A stretch of DNA of 64,000 nucleotides from Thalassobacillus devorans. GTDB taxonomy: Bacteria; Bacillota; Bacilli; Bacillales; Halobacillaceae. Positions within the stretch are counted from its first letter, which is position 1; each line of letters starts with the position of its first letter. The stretch is from positions 310,001 to 374,000 of the forward strand of contig NZ_JAASRY010000003.1 in assembly GCF_011761345.1 (NCBI RefSeq), written 5' to 3'. Below, piece by piece: positions 17,984-27,050 of this stretch. Under the pieces are notes generated by a model. That model worked only from the letters and a program-made list of their open reading frames with translations. It was not told where the DNA came from and did no database searches. A program made the translations under genes and the position numbers.

Positions 17984-18506
17984 CTTATTCAACAATAGTG
18001 CCGAAAAGTCGAAGACTTGATTTCGAGATATTTATTGGGGATAGGGGCTCCGGGAAACGATTCGCTTTCCGTGGGCGTGTGCTGAGTCTCCTCAGGCTTC
18101 GCCTTGCGGGGTCTCAGCGATCCCGCATATCCCATAGGAGTCTCAACGTTTCCCTACGCCCCTTTGCCATAGGAAGTTCTCGAAATCACACTTGTAAAAT
18201 GCCCTATGATATTATAAAGAAGATTTTGGTACCCTTACATCCTTTATAAATGCCTGAGGATAAAGGTTTTATTGTACGTCCTTTCTCTTTTTGACTGGTC
18301 CGTTTATTACATAAATAACTGGATGGGCAGGGAAACGGGGAGACTCCCGCGGGAGAAGGGGCTAGGCGAGATCCCACAGGGCTTTAGCCCGAGGAAGCTT
18401 GCCAGGTCCCCCGCAGGAAAGCGAGTCGTTTCCCTGCCCGTCCCATTCCACTTACGGTAACGGACCCAACTATCTCAAAACTGAGTCTTCGGTAATTGGG
18501 AGCTTA
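17984..18506. repeat. Intergenic structured element, copy 1 (523 bp)
   Basis: The element is a pair of structured cores in opposite orientation: 18052-18154 (plus) and 18330-18434 (minus). It is bounded on the left by CTTATTCAACAATAG and CGAAGACTTGATTTCGAGAT. On the right lies TATCTCAAAACTGAGTCTTC, an inverted near-copy of the left motif, then GGGAGCTTA. Copy 3 is its reverse complement in organisation, and the linker words ACATCCTTT and AAATGC are shared. The 18330 core is closed by a perfect outer stem, GGGCAGGGAAACG/CGTTTCCCTGCCC. No coding capacity is credible. Confidence 0.85.
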
Positions 18507-18561
18507 AATAGAAATTAACCACTAAAATAATCTGAATATTCATTTGAACCATTAGTAAAGT

Positions 18562-18588
18562 TGATTTACTATTTAGTAATATAGAATT
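18562..18588 (+). promoter_or_regulatory. Candidate pxp operon promoter with a 14-bp palindrome
   Basis: TTACTATTTAGTAA (18566-18579) is a perfect 14-bp palindrome. It lies between a GTTGAT/TTGATT -35-like sequence and TAGAAT (about 18582-18587), roughly 40 bp before pxpB. It looks like an operator for a dimeric repressor. No regulator gene (kipR) is adjacent. Confidence 0.4.
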
Positions 18589-18626
18589 TTTAGAAGATAC
18601 GAAAGATTAATAGAGGAGGTTCTGGT

Positions 18627-19343
18627 TTGGAATTTAACATATCCCCGTTAGGCGACCATGGAGCAATTATCGATCTTGGTAAAACGATTGATGAAGAGTC
18701 TCATGAACGAGTCAAACAAGTAACAGCATTTCTGAATGATAAACCATTTGATTGGCTCATAGAGTATATTCCTGCTTTTACTACCGTGGCGGTATTCTAC
18801 GACCCTGTAAAAGTAATGGATCAGAAAGATAAACCTTCTGCCTTACCTTATGAAATTGTCAGAGCAACAATCAAGAAAGAGCTCCCTAAATTGGGAGTGG
18901 GAGAAAAAAGACAAGGCCGGGTGGTAGAAATTCCTGTTTGCTATGGTGGGGATTTAGGTCCGGACTTAACTCAGGTGGCCAACCATAATGATTTGACCGA
19001 AGAGGAAGTCATTGAGCTTCATACGGCCGGTAACTATTTGGTTTATATGATAGGGTTCGCCCCTGGATTCCCTTATATTGGGGGGATGAAAGAAGAGATT
19101 GCCACGCCAAGAAAGGAAGAGCCACGTCTGAGCATACCAGCTGGGTCGGTCGGGATCGCGGGGAGCCAGACAGGTGTATATCCGATTGAAACGCCTGGAG
19201 GCTGGCAATTGATTGGTCAAACGCCTGTACGTCTTTTTAAACCGGACCAGGAGCCTCCTTCCTTGCTCCATGCTGGAGATAAAGTTGTATTCAAGGCAAT
19301 CAGCCGTAGCGAATTTGACGCTTATAAGGAGGAGCAATCATGA
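18627..19343 (+). CDS. pxpB: 5-oxoprolinase subunit PxpB (KipI)
   Basis: The 238-residue product has the allophanate-hydrolase-subunit-1/KipI fold. Visible motifs are FNISPLGDHGAIIDLG, VVEIPVCYGGDLGPDL, LVYMIGFAPGFPYIGGM and SIPAGSVGIAGSQTGVYPI. With PxpC and PxpA it opens 5-oxoproline (pyroglutamate) to glutamate using ATP. In B. subtilis the homologue KipI also inhibits the sporulation kinase KinA. The start is TTG, 6 nt after GAGGAGGT. It overlaps pxpC by 4 nt (ATGA). Confidence 0.93.
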   Translation: MEFNISPLGDHGAIIDLGKTIDEESHERVKQVTAFLNDKPFDWLIEYIPAFTTVAVFYDPVKVMDQKDKPSALPYEIVRATIKKELPKLGVGEKRQGRVVEIPVCYGGDLGPDLTQVANHNDLTEEEVIELHTAGNYLVYMIGFAPGFPYIGGMKEEIATPRKEEPRLSIPAGSVGIAGSQTGVYPIETPGGWQLIGQTPVRLFKPDQEPPSLLHAGDKVVFKAISRSEFDAYKEEQS

Positions 19344-20353
19344 TTAAAGTTTTGAAACCAGGATTGCTTACCAGTGTGCAGGATCTTGGTAGAACAGGCT
19401 ATCAAACATATGGTGTCATTGCCAGTGGTGTAATGGATCCGGCAGCCCACCGTATCGCTAACTTACTTGTAGGAAATAGGGAGGATGCTGCTACGCTGGA
19501 AATAACACTGAGCGGGCCGGTACTGGAATTTCAGGAGGATGCGCTGATCTCCTTGTGTGGAGGTGATCTTTCCGCATCAATCGGAGATAAGCAGGTTAAA
19601 CCATGGCGTCCGGTTTACGTGAAGAAGGGAAGTGAACTTCGTTTTGGTCAGGCAAAAGAAGGGTGCCGGGTTTATTTAGCGGTTGCCGGCAGCTTTAATG
19701 TGCCGGAAGTAATGGAGAGCAAGTCCACCTATCTTCGCGCCGGCCTGGGTGGTTTTCACGGACGAGCCTTAAAAGAAGGAGACGAACTTACAGCACAGGA
19801 ACTATCTGAAGCAGCTGCAAAGATCAAAAGTTTCTTGCAGAAGCAAGCTGGAGGGGAAGCACTCGTTAGCATGGATTGGCACGTAGCATCTGAATTTATT
19901 CCTGTCTTCAAAGAAGAACAGCCGGTACGCGTCATAAAGGGAAGGCAATATGAGTTATTCAAAAAAGAGAGCCAGGAAGCGTTCTTCTTCGAACCCTTTC
20001 AGATCGGAAGCAAATCAGACAGGATGGGTTACCGTCTCGAAGGACCAAAACTGCAGCTGGATAAGGCACAAGAGATGATTTCTGAAGCGGTAGCGTTCGG
20101 AACAATCCAGGTACCTTCCAATGGCCAGCCGATCATCCTTCTTGCTGATAGGCAAACCACAGGGGGATACCCGAAAATCGGCCAGGTTGCTTCCGTTGAC
20201 ATACCGGTCGTAGCGCAATTAAAACCTGGTGAGAAAGCACGATTTCAGGAAATCTCACTTGAAAAAGCCCAACAGCTTTATTTAGAAAGAGAAAAGAGCA
20301 TCCAGCAGCTTGCCCAGGGAATACGCCTGAAATTAAAAGAGGAGGTACGATAA
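19340..20353 (+). CDS. pxpC: 5-oxoprolinase subunit PxpC (KipA; biotin-dependent carboxyltransferase fold)
   Basis: The 337-residue product begins [20 protein letters not shown], the hallmark of allophanate-hydrolase-subunit-2/KipA proteins. [31 protein letters not shown] and [18 protein letters not shown] follow. It acts with PxpB as the phosphorylating module of 5-oxoprolinase; in B. subtilis KipA counteracts KipI. It overlaps pxpB by 4 nt and the next gene by 1 nt (TAATG). Confidence 0.93.
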   Translation: MIKVLKPGLLTSVQDLGRTGYQTYGVIASGVMDPAAHRIANLLVGNREDAATLEITLSGPVLEFQEDALISLCGGDLSASIGDKQVKPWRPVYVKKGSELRFGQAKEGCRVYLAVAGSFNVPEVMESKSTYLRAGLGGFHGRALKEGDELTAQELSEAAAKIKSFLQKQAGGEALVSMDWHVASEFIPVFKEEQPVRVIKGRQYELFKKESQEAFFFEPFQIGSKSDRMGYRLEGPKLQLDKAQEMISEAVAFGTIQVPSNGQPIILLADRQTTGGYPKIGQVASVDIPVVAQLKPGEKARFQEISLEKAQQLYLEREKSIQQLAQGIRLKLKEEVR

Positions 20354-21123
20354 TGGCAATCGTAGATTTGAATTGTGATATGGGAGAAAGCTTCGGCACA
20401 TATCAAAAAGGTCGGGATGAGGAGATTCTAGAACATATTACATCGGCCAACGTAGCATGCGGCTTTCATGCAGGTGATTTTACGACGATGCGAAAGACAA
20501 CAGAAATGGCAATGGAAAAAGGAGTGGGCATCGGTGCACACCCTGGCTTGCCGGATCTGATGGGTTTTGGTCGTCGAAATATAGATATCACCCCTCAAGA
20601 GGCTTACGAACTGGTAGTCTATCAGATCGGAGCGTTGAATGGTTTTGTAAAAGCAGAAGGAGGAAGCCTTCAGCATGTGAAGCCGCATGGCGCTCTTTAT
20701 AATATGGCTGCCAAACGCCAGGACTTGTCTGAAGCGATAGCAGAAGCGGTTTACAAAGTGGATCCGGAACTTGTTTTATTCGGGCTGGCTGGAAGTGAAT
20801 TAGTGAAAGCAGGTAAACAGGCCGGCCTCCGTACAGCAAGTGAAGTTTTCTCCGACCGGACGTATCAGGAAGATGGAACATTGACATCCAGGAAAGAAGC
20901 GAATGCTTTGATAACAAATTATGAGGAGGCAGTTTCCCAGGTGATCCGGATGGTCAAAGAGCAAAAAGTACACACTGTCCAAGGAAAGGATATTGATGTG
21001 CAGGCAGATACGATTTGTATTCACGGGGATGGCGAAAACGCTTTGGATTTTGCAAAATATATCAATCAGGCATTAAAGGAATCCGACATTGAAACAATAA
21101 AGGTCAGGGATGTATTGAAATAA
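20353..21123 (+). CDS. pxpA: 5-oxoprolinase subunit PxpA (LamB/YcsF family)
   Basis: This 256-residue TIM-like LamB/YcsF protein carries [51 protein letters not shown] and [10 protein letters not shown], all diagnostic. It supplies the hydrolytic part of ATP-dependent 5-oxoprolinase. The ATG overlaps the pxpC stop codon by one base. The gene order pxpB-pxpC-pxpA places it third, whereas B. subtilis has ycsF first. Confidence 0.94.
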   Translation: MAIVDLNCDMGESFGTYQKGRDEEILEHITSANVACGFHAGDFTTMRKTTEMAMEKGVGIGAHPGLPDLMGFGRRNIDITPQEAYELVVYQIGALNGFVKAEGGSLQHVKPHGALYNMAAKRQDLSEAIAEAVYKVDPELVLFGLAGSELVKAGKQAGLRTASEVFSDRTYQEDGTLTSRKEANALITNYEEAVSQVIRMVKEQKVHTVQGKDIDVQADTICIHGDGENALDFAKYINQALKESDIETIKVRDVLK

Positions 21124-21141
21124 CAGCGAGGAGTGGAACAT

Positions 21142-22332
21142 ATGGACAAAAAATCACGGATGAGGCTGCTATTAGGGGCTGCGTTTTTGATGGCGACTTC
21201 AGCCATCGGGCCTGGCTTCCTGACGCAAACGACACATTTCACGGAACAATTAGCGGCTAGCTTCGGCTTTGTTATCCTGGTATCGATTATCATTGATATT
21301 GGTGCTCAGTTGAACATTTGGAGAATTATCGCGATCTCAGAAAAACCGGCACAGGACATTGCCAACAAGCTTCTTCCTGGCCTTGGCTTTGTTTTATCTG
21401 CCTTAATTGTGGCAGGCGGTTTGGCTTTTAATATTGGTAATATCGCTGGTGCCGGATTGGGTACTAACGTACTGTTCGGAATTTCACCAGAAATGGGGGC
21501 GCTCTTCAGCGGTCTGGTTGCTATTGGAGTCTTCCTTGTCCGGGAAGCTGGTAAAGTGATGGACCGCTTCGCCCAAATGCTAGGTTTCCTAATGATCGGT
21601 TTGACAGTTTATGTCATGTTCACCGCTACCCCTCCCCTTGGAGAAGCAGCTGTGAAGACTATTGCCCCTGACACCATCGACTTTCTTGCGATTGTAACAC
21701 TCGTCGGCGGGACTGTCGGAGGCTATATTACCTTTGCCGGCGGGCACCGCTTATTAGAAGCGGGGGTCAAGGGAAAGGAATCCCTGGGGTATGTCAACCG
21801 CAGCGCGGTCTCAGCAATCGGATTCGCTTCCATCATGCGTGTCTTTCTATTTTTGGCTGCCCTCGGAGTAGTTGCCCAGGGCATTCAATTGGATCCAGGC
21901 AACCCGGCGGCCACCGTCTTCCAATCAGCGGCTGGGAATGTCGGTTATAAGATCTTCGGGGTGGTCATTTGGGCAGCTGCCGTTACTTCTGTCGTAGGAG
22001 CAGCGTATACATCCGTTTCCTTTATCCGTTCGTTCAGTAACACCATTGAAAAGCATCATAAATGGTTTATCGTAGGATTCATAGCTATTTCCACTTTAGT
22101 ATTTGTCTCCGTTGGGCGTCCTGTCAGTATATTAATTCTGGTCGGTTCCCTGAATGGTTTGATTTTGCCACTGGCGCTGGGAGTTATGATTATCGCTGCC
22201 CATAAAAAATCTATCGTCGGGGATTATAAGCATCCGCTGTGGATGACAATTTTCGGTGCATTGATAGTTATTGTCATGTCTTATATGGGCTTCGTCACTT
22301 TGCTCGAAGGTATCCCGCAACTATTTGAATAA
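21142..22332 (+). CDS. ycsG: NRAMP-family transporter YcsG
   Basis: This is a 396-residue, roughly 11-helix NRAMP-related membrane protein. The helix-1 unwound region reads ATSAIGPGFLTQTTHF, where true manganese NRAMPs have a DPGN motif. IDIGAQLNIWRI and TFAGGHRLLEAG also differ from metal-coordinating consensus. I therefore infer a non-metal substrate, possibly 5-oxoproline or a related acid, given the operon; this is not proven. The ATG at 21142 is 8 nt after GAGGAG. The upstream GTG at 21133 lies within that site. Confidence 0.85.
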   Translation: MDKKSRMRLLLGAAFLMATSAIGPGFLTQTTHFTEQLAASFGFVILVSIIIDIGAQLNIWRIIAISEKPAQDIANKLLPGLGFVLSALIVAGGLAFNIGNIAGAGLGTNVLFGISPEMGALFSGLVAIGVFLVREAGKVMDRFAQMLGFLMIGLTVYVMFTATPPLGEAAVKTIAPDTIDFLAIVTLVGGTVGGYITFAGGHRLLEAGVKGKESLGYVNRSAVSAIGFASIMRVFLFLAALGVVAQGIQLDPGNPAATVFQSAAGNVGYKIFGVVIWAAAVTSVVGAAYTSVSFIRSFSNTIEKHHKWFIVGFIAISTLVFVSVGRPVSILILVGSLNGLILPLALGVMIIAAHKKSIVGDYKHPLWMTIFGALIVIVMSYMGFVTLLEGIPQLFE

Positions 22333-22350
22333 AGGGAAGGAGAGACACTT

Positions 22351-23139
22351 ATGGAATTACCGGAAAAGTGGACACCAGCTAAAGCACGGGAAAAAATTCG
22401 AACGCAATACTGGACAGGCCCGACATCCGGTTTGACTCCGGGGTATATACAGGGAAACCTGGTCGTCCTGCCAGAAGAAATGGCCTTTGAGTTTTTATTG
22501 TTTTGTCAACGTAACCCAAAGCCTTGTCCTGTTTTGGATGTAACAGAACCAGGTTCTCCCGTACCGCGTTTCGTTGCGCCAGATTCAGATCTTCTTAAAG
22601 ACCTTCCTGGTTACCGTATTTATCGCAATGGACAACTCACTGAAGAGCTGCGGGACATAACAGAACAATGGGACGAAAAAATGGTGGGCTTCCTCCTCGG
22701 ATGCAGCTTCACCTTTGAACAAGCACTGATGGATTATGGAATACCGCTTCGTCATATAGAAGAAAACAAGAATGTTTCGATGTACAAAACCAATATTCCA
22801 TGTGTACCTGGCGGCCGTTTTTCCGGACCGATGGTTGTGAGCATGCGGCCAGTGAAAGCAGCCGATATTTCTAAAGCTGTCCAGGTTACCAGTAAATTTC
22901 CTTCAGTACATGGAGCACCAGTCCATGTCGGTGACCCGGAAGCGATTGGTATTACTGACCTTTCCCGTCCGGACTTTGGCGATCCGGTAACGATCAAAGT
23001 CGGAGAAATTCCGGTATTCTGGGCCTGCGGAGTTACTCCTCAGGCAGTAGCCATGCATATGAAGCCGGAAATCATGATCACCCATGCACCAGGACATATG
23101 TTTATTACCGATAAGAAAAATGAAGAATATAGTATTTGA
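22351..23139 (+). CDS. ycsI: DUF1445 putative hydro-lyase YcsI (D-glutamate cyclase-like)
   Basis: The 262-residue protein has the YcsI/DUF1445 motifs YWTGPTSGLTPGYIQGNL, GCSFTFEQALMDYGIPLRHI, VSMYKTNIPCVPGGRFSGP and FWACGVTPQAVAMHMKPEIM. The mammalian relative is D-glutamate cyclase, which makes 5-oxo-D-proline. The location in a 5-oxoprolinase operon fits glutamate/5-oxoproline metabolism. AAGGGAAGGAGAG precedes the ATG, 18 nt after ycsG. A terminator ends the operon. Confidence 0.9.
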   Translation: MELPEKWTPAKAREKIRTQYWTGPTSGLTPGYIQGNLVVLPEEMAFEFLLFCQRNPKPCPVLDVTEPGSPVPRFVAPDSDLLKDLPGYRIYRNGQLTEELRDITEQWDEKMVGFLLGCSFTFEQALMDYGIPLRHIEENKNVSMYKTNIPCVPGGRFSGPMVVSMRPVKAADISKAVQVTSKFPSVHGAPVHVGDPEAIGITDLSRPDFGDPVTIKVGEIPVFWACGVTPQAVAMHMKPEIMITHAPGHMFITDKKNEEYSI

Positions 23140-23153
23140 AAAGCAACTTAGCA

Positions 23154-23197
23154 GCTGCTCTTGATTGTTGATTCCTTTCAAGAGCAGCCTTTTTTAT
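23154..23197 (+). terminator. Terminator of the pxp-ycs operon
   Basis: GCTGCTCTTGA/TCAAGAGCAGC is a perfect 11-bp stem followed by CTTTTTTAT. Confidence 0.92.
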
Positions 23198-23246
23198 GGG
23201 CATCACTATTTTGATAAGAAAGCCTATTTTACTAAAAAAAATTAAG

Positions 23247-23307
23247 TGTGAACGCTTGCAAAACATGTATATACAAATTATACTTGAATCATAACTTGTA
23301 TATACAT
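23247..23307 (+). promoter_or_regulatory. Trehalose operon promoter with cre site and two TreR operators
   Basis: TGTGAACGCTTGCA (23247-23260) matches the CcpA cre pattern TGWNANCGNTNWCA at 13 of 14 positions and overlaps the -35. TTGCAA (23256-23261), a 17-bp spacer and TATACT (23279-23284) form the promoter. ATGTATATACAA (23265-23276) lies in the spacer. TTGTATATACAT (23296-23307) lies just past the expected start of transcription. Both fit the TreR palindrome TTGTATATACAA. Repression by TreR, relieved by trehalose-6-phosphate, and by CcpA is inferred. Confidence 0.8.
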
Positions 23308-23346
23308 GTAACGACGACTGAGGAATTTGTGAGGAGGCAGTAACCA

Positions 23347-23841
23347 ATGTTTAAAAAACTTTTTGGCAAAAATGATAAAGAGACAATTCTGACAGCACCT
23401 GTGACAGGGAAAGTGGTAGATTTAACGGAGGTTCCGGATCCGACATTTTCACAGAAAATGATGGGAGAAGGTCTTGCAATCGAACCATCGGAAGGCAAGG
23501 CAGTAGCTCCGTTTGACGGTGAAGTCGTACAATTATTCCCTACCAAGCACGCTATCGGCTTAAAAAATAAAGCCGGTGTTGAAGTGTTAGTCCATATCGG
23601 CCTCGAAACCGTTGGAATGAATGGTGAAGGGTTCGAAGCTTCTGTGAAACAAGGGGATAAAGTGAAAACAGGACAGACATTAGTCACTTTCGACCTTTCA
23701 AAAATTGAGGGACAAGCTTCAAGCACTGTGACTCCTGTCATTATTACGAATAGTAATGAATATACCTTGGAGTTTTATAATCAGGGAGATGTACAAGCAG
23801 GGTCCACAGAAATTATGGAAATCAAGCCAAAGGCCAACTAA
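23347..23841 (+). CDS. PTS EIIA component, glucose type
   Basis: This 164-residue single-domain EIIA-Glc-type protein passes phosphate from HPr to the trehalose EIIB domain. His68 (FPTKHAIG) and His83 (LVHIGLETVG) are the paired active-site histidines; His83 is the phosphorylated one by homology. TAPVTGKVVDL at the N terminus is typical. The TreP that follows has no EIIA domain of its own, so this gene is the likely dedicated donor. GTGAGGAGGC precedes the ATG. It lies 21 nt upstream of the EIIBC gene. Confidence 0.92.
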   Translation: MFKKLFGKNDKETILTAPVTGKVVDLTEVPDPTFSQKMMGEGLAIEPSEGKAVAPFDGEVVQLFPTKHAIGLKNKAGVEVLVHIGLETVGMNGEGFEASVKQGDKVKTGQTLVTFDLSKIEGQASSTVTPVIITNSNEYTLEFYNQGDVQAGSTEIMEIKPKAN

Positions 23842-23862
23842 CTTTTACGGGAGGAAACCATA

Positions 23863-25272
23863 ATGGATTTAAATAATCAGGCGAAACAGATTTTAGAAGC
23901 CATTGGCGGCAAGGAAAATATCAATGCCGCTACCCATTGTGTCACACGCTTGCGGCTAGCCTTGAATGATGAAAGTAAAGTCGATCAGGAAAAGCTTAAT
24001 AACATAGAGGCAGTAAAAGGTTCTTTCTCAACTAACGGCCAGTTTCAAATTGTGATTGGTCAAGGTACAGTCGATAAAGTGTACCAGGAATTGATTTCTC
24101 TCACTGGTATCGGTGAACAAACAAAAGAAGATGTCAAAGCTGCATCTTCAGAAAAAATGAATCCGCTTCAAAAAGCGATAAAAGTACTGGCAGACATCTT
24201 TATCCCGATTCTTCCGGCAATTGTTACCGCGGGTCTATTGATGGGTCTGAACAACATTCTTGCCGGACCGGATATTTTTTATGAAGGCCAATCCCTTGTG
24301 GATGTTTATCCGCAATGGGCTGGACTGGCAGAAATGATAAACCTGATCGCCAATACAGCTTTTGTGTTTTTACCAGGGTTGATTGGCTGGTCGGCCGTCA
24401 AAAAGTTCGGCGGCAGTCCCTTGTTCGGTATTGTTCTTGGTCTTATTTTAGTTCATCCCGACCTGATGAATGCCTGGGATTATGGTAATGCTTTAAAAGA
24501 AGGTAATATCCCGACTTGGAACTTGTTTGGAATGGAAATTGAAAAAATTGGTTACCAGGGACAGGTGCTGCCAGTCTTGTTAGCTTCCTGGGTGTTGGCT
24601 AAATCTGAAGTTTGGCTGCGCAAACGTATACCGGATTCTTTACAATTACTGATTGTTGCACCGACAACTTTATTAGTGACAGGGTTCTTGACTTTCTTAT
24701 TAATCGGCCCAGCGATGTTCTTTGTCGGCAACTTGCTGACAGATGGATTAGTATCCATTTTTGACCAATTTGCTGCATTAGGCGGCTTGATCTATGGTGG
24801 TTTATACGGACTGCTAGTTGTCACTGGTATGCATCATACGTTCCTTGCCGTTGATATACAGCTGGTCGGCAGTACAGGTACAACTTTCCTATGGCCGATG
24901 CTTGCCTTGTCCAATATCGCGCAAGGTTCTGCAGCATTTGCTATGTTTCTTGCGACCAAGGATGAAAAGTTGAAAGGTCTGGCTTCTACTTCAGGGATTT
25001 CAGCTTACCTCGGTATCACTGAACCAGCTTTATTCGGTGTCAACCTGCGTTTTAAATATCCGTTTGTAATAGCGCTGATTTCTTCTGGTATTGCAGGTAT
25101 GTATATTACAGTTGCTCGGGTAACCGCTACTTCTATTGGCGTCGGCGGCATCCCTGGTTTCTTGTCCATCAGCGCTGGAAAATGGGGGCCTTTCTTCGTT
25201 GGAATGGCGATCGTCATCATCCTGCCAATGGTCATCACTTATCTGTGGGCGAAGCGTAGAGGCGATTGCTGA
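23863..25272 (+). CDS. treP: Trehalose-specific PTS EIIBC permease
   Basis: The 469-residue protein has an N-terminal EIIB domain (phosphocysteine Cys26 in TAATHCVTRLRLAL-type context) and, from about residue 105, a membrane EIIC domain of roughly ten helices with GSPLFGIVLGLILVHPDLMN, GMHHTFLAVDIQL and GISAYLGITEPALFGVNLR. It imports trehalose as trehalose-6-phosphate. Trehalose specificity is inferred from the adjacent phosphotrehalase and TreR. GGGAGGAAACC precedes the ATG. Confidence 0.93.
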   Translation: MDLNNQAKQILEAIGGKENINAATHCVTRLRLALNDESKVDQEKLNNIEAVKGSFSTNGQFQIVIGQGTVDKVYQELISLTGIGEQTKEDVKAASSEKMNPLQKAIKVLADIFIPILPAIVTAGLLMGLNNILAGPDIFYEGQSLVDVYPQWAGLAEMINLIANTAFVFLPGLIGWSAVKKFGGSPLFGIVLGLILVHPDLMNAWDYGNALKEGNIPTWNLFGMEIEKIGYQGQVLPVLLASWVLAKSEVWLRKRIPDSLQLLIVAPTTLLVTGFLTFLLIGPAMFFVGNLLTDGLVSIFDQFAALGGLIYGGLYGLLVVTGMHHTFLAVDIQLVGSTGTTFLWPMLALSNIAQGSAAFAMFLATKDEKLKGLASTSGISAYLGITEPALFGVNLRFKYPFVIALISSGIAGMYITVARVTATSIGVGGIPGFLSISAGKWGPFFVGMAIVIILPMVITYLWAKRRGDC

Positions 25273-25343
25273 TTTTACCTATGTGACAAACGACTGATTT
25301 TAAAATGATTAGTTAAGTATTACTATATGTTGGTGGTGTTTTA

Positions 25344-27026
25344 ATGAATCAAGCTTGGTGGAAGAAAGCAGTAGTCTACCAGATTTACCCGAAAAGCTTT
25401 AACGATACGACAGGGAATGGTGTCGGTGATCTGCAAGGCATCGTGGAAAAACTGGATTATTTGAACGAATTAGGGGTCGACGTCCTTTGGCTGACCCCTC
25501 CTTATAAATCTCCGCAGCGGGATAACGGATATGATATCAGCGATTATTATGATATCCATCCGGAATACGGAACGATGAAAGATTTTGATGAATTGATTGC
25601 AGGTGTACACGAACGGGGTATGAAGCTGATTATGGATATCGTCGTCAACCATACGTCCACTGATCACGAATGGTTCCAGCAGGCGAAGCAGTCGAAGGAC
25701 AACCCATATCGTGACTACTATATTTGGCGGGATGGCATGGACGGCGGTCCCCCGAACAACTGGAAATCAAAATTCGGCGGTTCCGCATGGAAATATGATG
25801 AGCAGACAGACCAGTATTACTTGCACCTGTTTGATGTCACCCAGGCTGATTTGAATTGGGAAAACGAACAGGTCAGAAAAAGTATTTACGAAATGATGAG
25901 CTTTTGGGCAGAGAAAGGCGTGGATGGTTTCCGTTTGGACGTGATCAACTTAATTTCCAAGAATCAGGCATTTCCGGATGATGATGGCAGTGTCGCACCA
26001 GGAGACGGGCGTAAGTATTATACAGACGGCCCTCGGGTTCATGAATACATGCAGGAGATGAACCGCGAGGTATTCGGAAAATACGACCTGCTTACCGTAG
26101 GAGAAATGTCTTCAACAACCATCGATCATTGTATTCTTTATACACGTCCGGAACGTAAAGAACTTAGCATGACCTTCAATTTCCACCATTTAAAGGTCGA
26201 TTACCCGAACGGTGAAAAATGGACCGTAGCTGATTTTGATTTTTATGAGCTAAAGAAAATCCTGTCTACCTGGCAGAAAGAAATGAATGCAGGTAAAGGT
26301 TGGAATGCGTTATTCTGGTGCAATCATGACCAGCCTCGCGTACTTTCCCGGTTTGGTGATGATGTAAATTATCCAGTAGAGTCAGGGAAAATGCTGGCGA
26401 CAACAATCCACATGATGCAGGGAACCCCTTATGTTTACCAGGGGGAGGAATTCGGTATGACCAACCCTTACTTTGATTCCATTGATCAATACCGGGATGT
26501 AGAATCATTGAATATGTATCAAATTTTAAAAGGAGATGGGGTCACCGAAGACGAAATCATCGAGATTTTGAAACAGAAATCCCGCGATAACTCACGGACC
26601 CCGGTCCAATGGGATGATAGCGTAAATGCCGGTTTTTCTGAGGCTGACCCGTGGATTGGAGTAGCTGACAACTATAAAACGGTCAATGCTAAAGAGGCGA
26701 TAGAACAGAAAGATTCCGTATTCTATCATTACCAACAGTTGATTCAACTGCGAAAAGAATTTGACATTATCACTTATGGGGATTACGAATGGATACTCCA
26801 GGACGATGAACAGATTTTCGCTTATGTACGTAAGTGGAACGACGAAACTCTTCTTGTCGTCAACAATTTCTATGGACTGGCCACCCGCTTCCAATTACCT
26901 GAAAAGTTTAATGTCCACGGAAAACAAGTAGACATTCTGATCAGCAATTATGAAGACACAAGCAAGAGCATCGTGGACGGAATTGGATTGAGGCCGTATG
27001 AGTCTGTCGTCTATCACATCCACTGA
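25344..27026 (+). CDS. treA: Trehalose-6-phosphate hydrolase (alpha,alpha-phosphotrehalase)
   Basis: This 560-residue GH13 enzyme cleaves trehalose-6-phosphate to glucose and glucose-6-phosphate. The GH13 conserved regions are clear: DIVVNHTSTDH, GVDGFRLDVINLI (nucleophile Asp), TVGEMSSTT (acid/base Glu) and WCNHDQPRVLSRFGDD (third Asp). The N terminus, WWKKAVVYQIYPKSFNDTTG, is typical of the TreA/TreC branch. It is called treA in B. subtilis and treC in other species. It lies 71 nt after treP and 24 nt before treR. Confidence 0.95.
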   Translation: MNQAWWKKAVVYQIYPKSFNDTTGNGVGDLQGIVEKLDYLNELGVDVLWLTPPYKSPQRDNGYDISDYYDIHPEYGTMKDFDELIAGVHERGMKLIMDIVVNHTSTDHEWFQQAKQSKDNPYRDYYIWRDGMDGGPPNNWKSKFGGSAWKYDEQTDQYYLHLFDVTQADLNWENEQVRKSIYEMMSFWAEKGVDGFRLDVINLISKNQAFPDDDGSVAPGDGRKYYTDGPRVHEYMQEMNREVFGKYDLLTVGEMSSTTIDHCILYTRPERKELSMTFNFHHLKVDYPNGEKWTVADFDFYELKKILSTWQKEMNAGKGWNALFWCNHDQPRVLSRFGDDVNYPVESGKMLATTIHMMQGTPYVYQGEEFGMTNPYFDSIDQYRDVESLNMYQILKGDGVTEDEIIEILKQKSRDNSRTPVQWDDSVNAGFSEADPWIGVADNYKTVNAKEAIEQKDSVFYHYQQLIQLRKEFDIITYGDYEWILQDDEQIFAYVRKWNDETLLVVNNFYGLATRFQLPEKFNVHGKQVDILISNYEDTSKSIVDGIGLRPYESVVYHIH

Positions 27027-27050
27027 TGTTACAATGATAGCGGTGATACT

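Noticed and set aside
18272-18460. Open frames inside the structured elements (also at 30090-30383 and 48110-48331), giving peptides such as GKRVVSLPVPF
   Set aside because: They lie wholly inside the palindromic cores, have no ribosome binding site, change frame between copies, and are explained by the GC-rich hairpin sequence.
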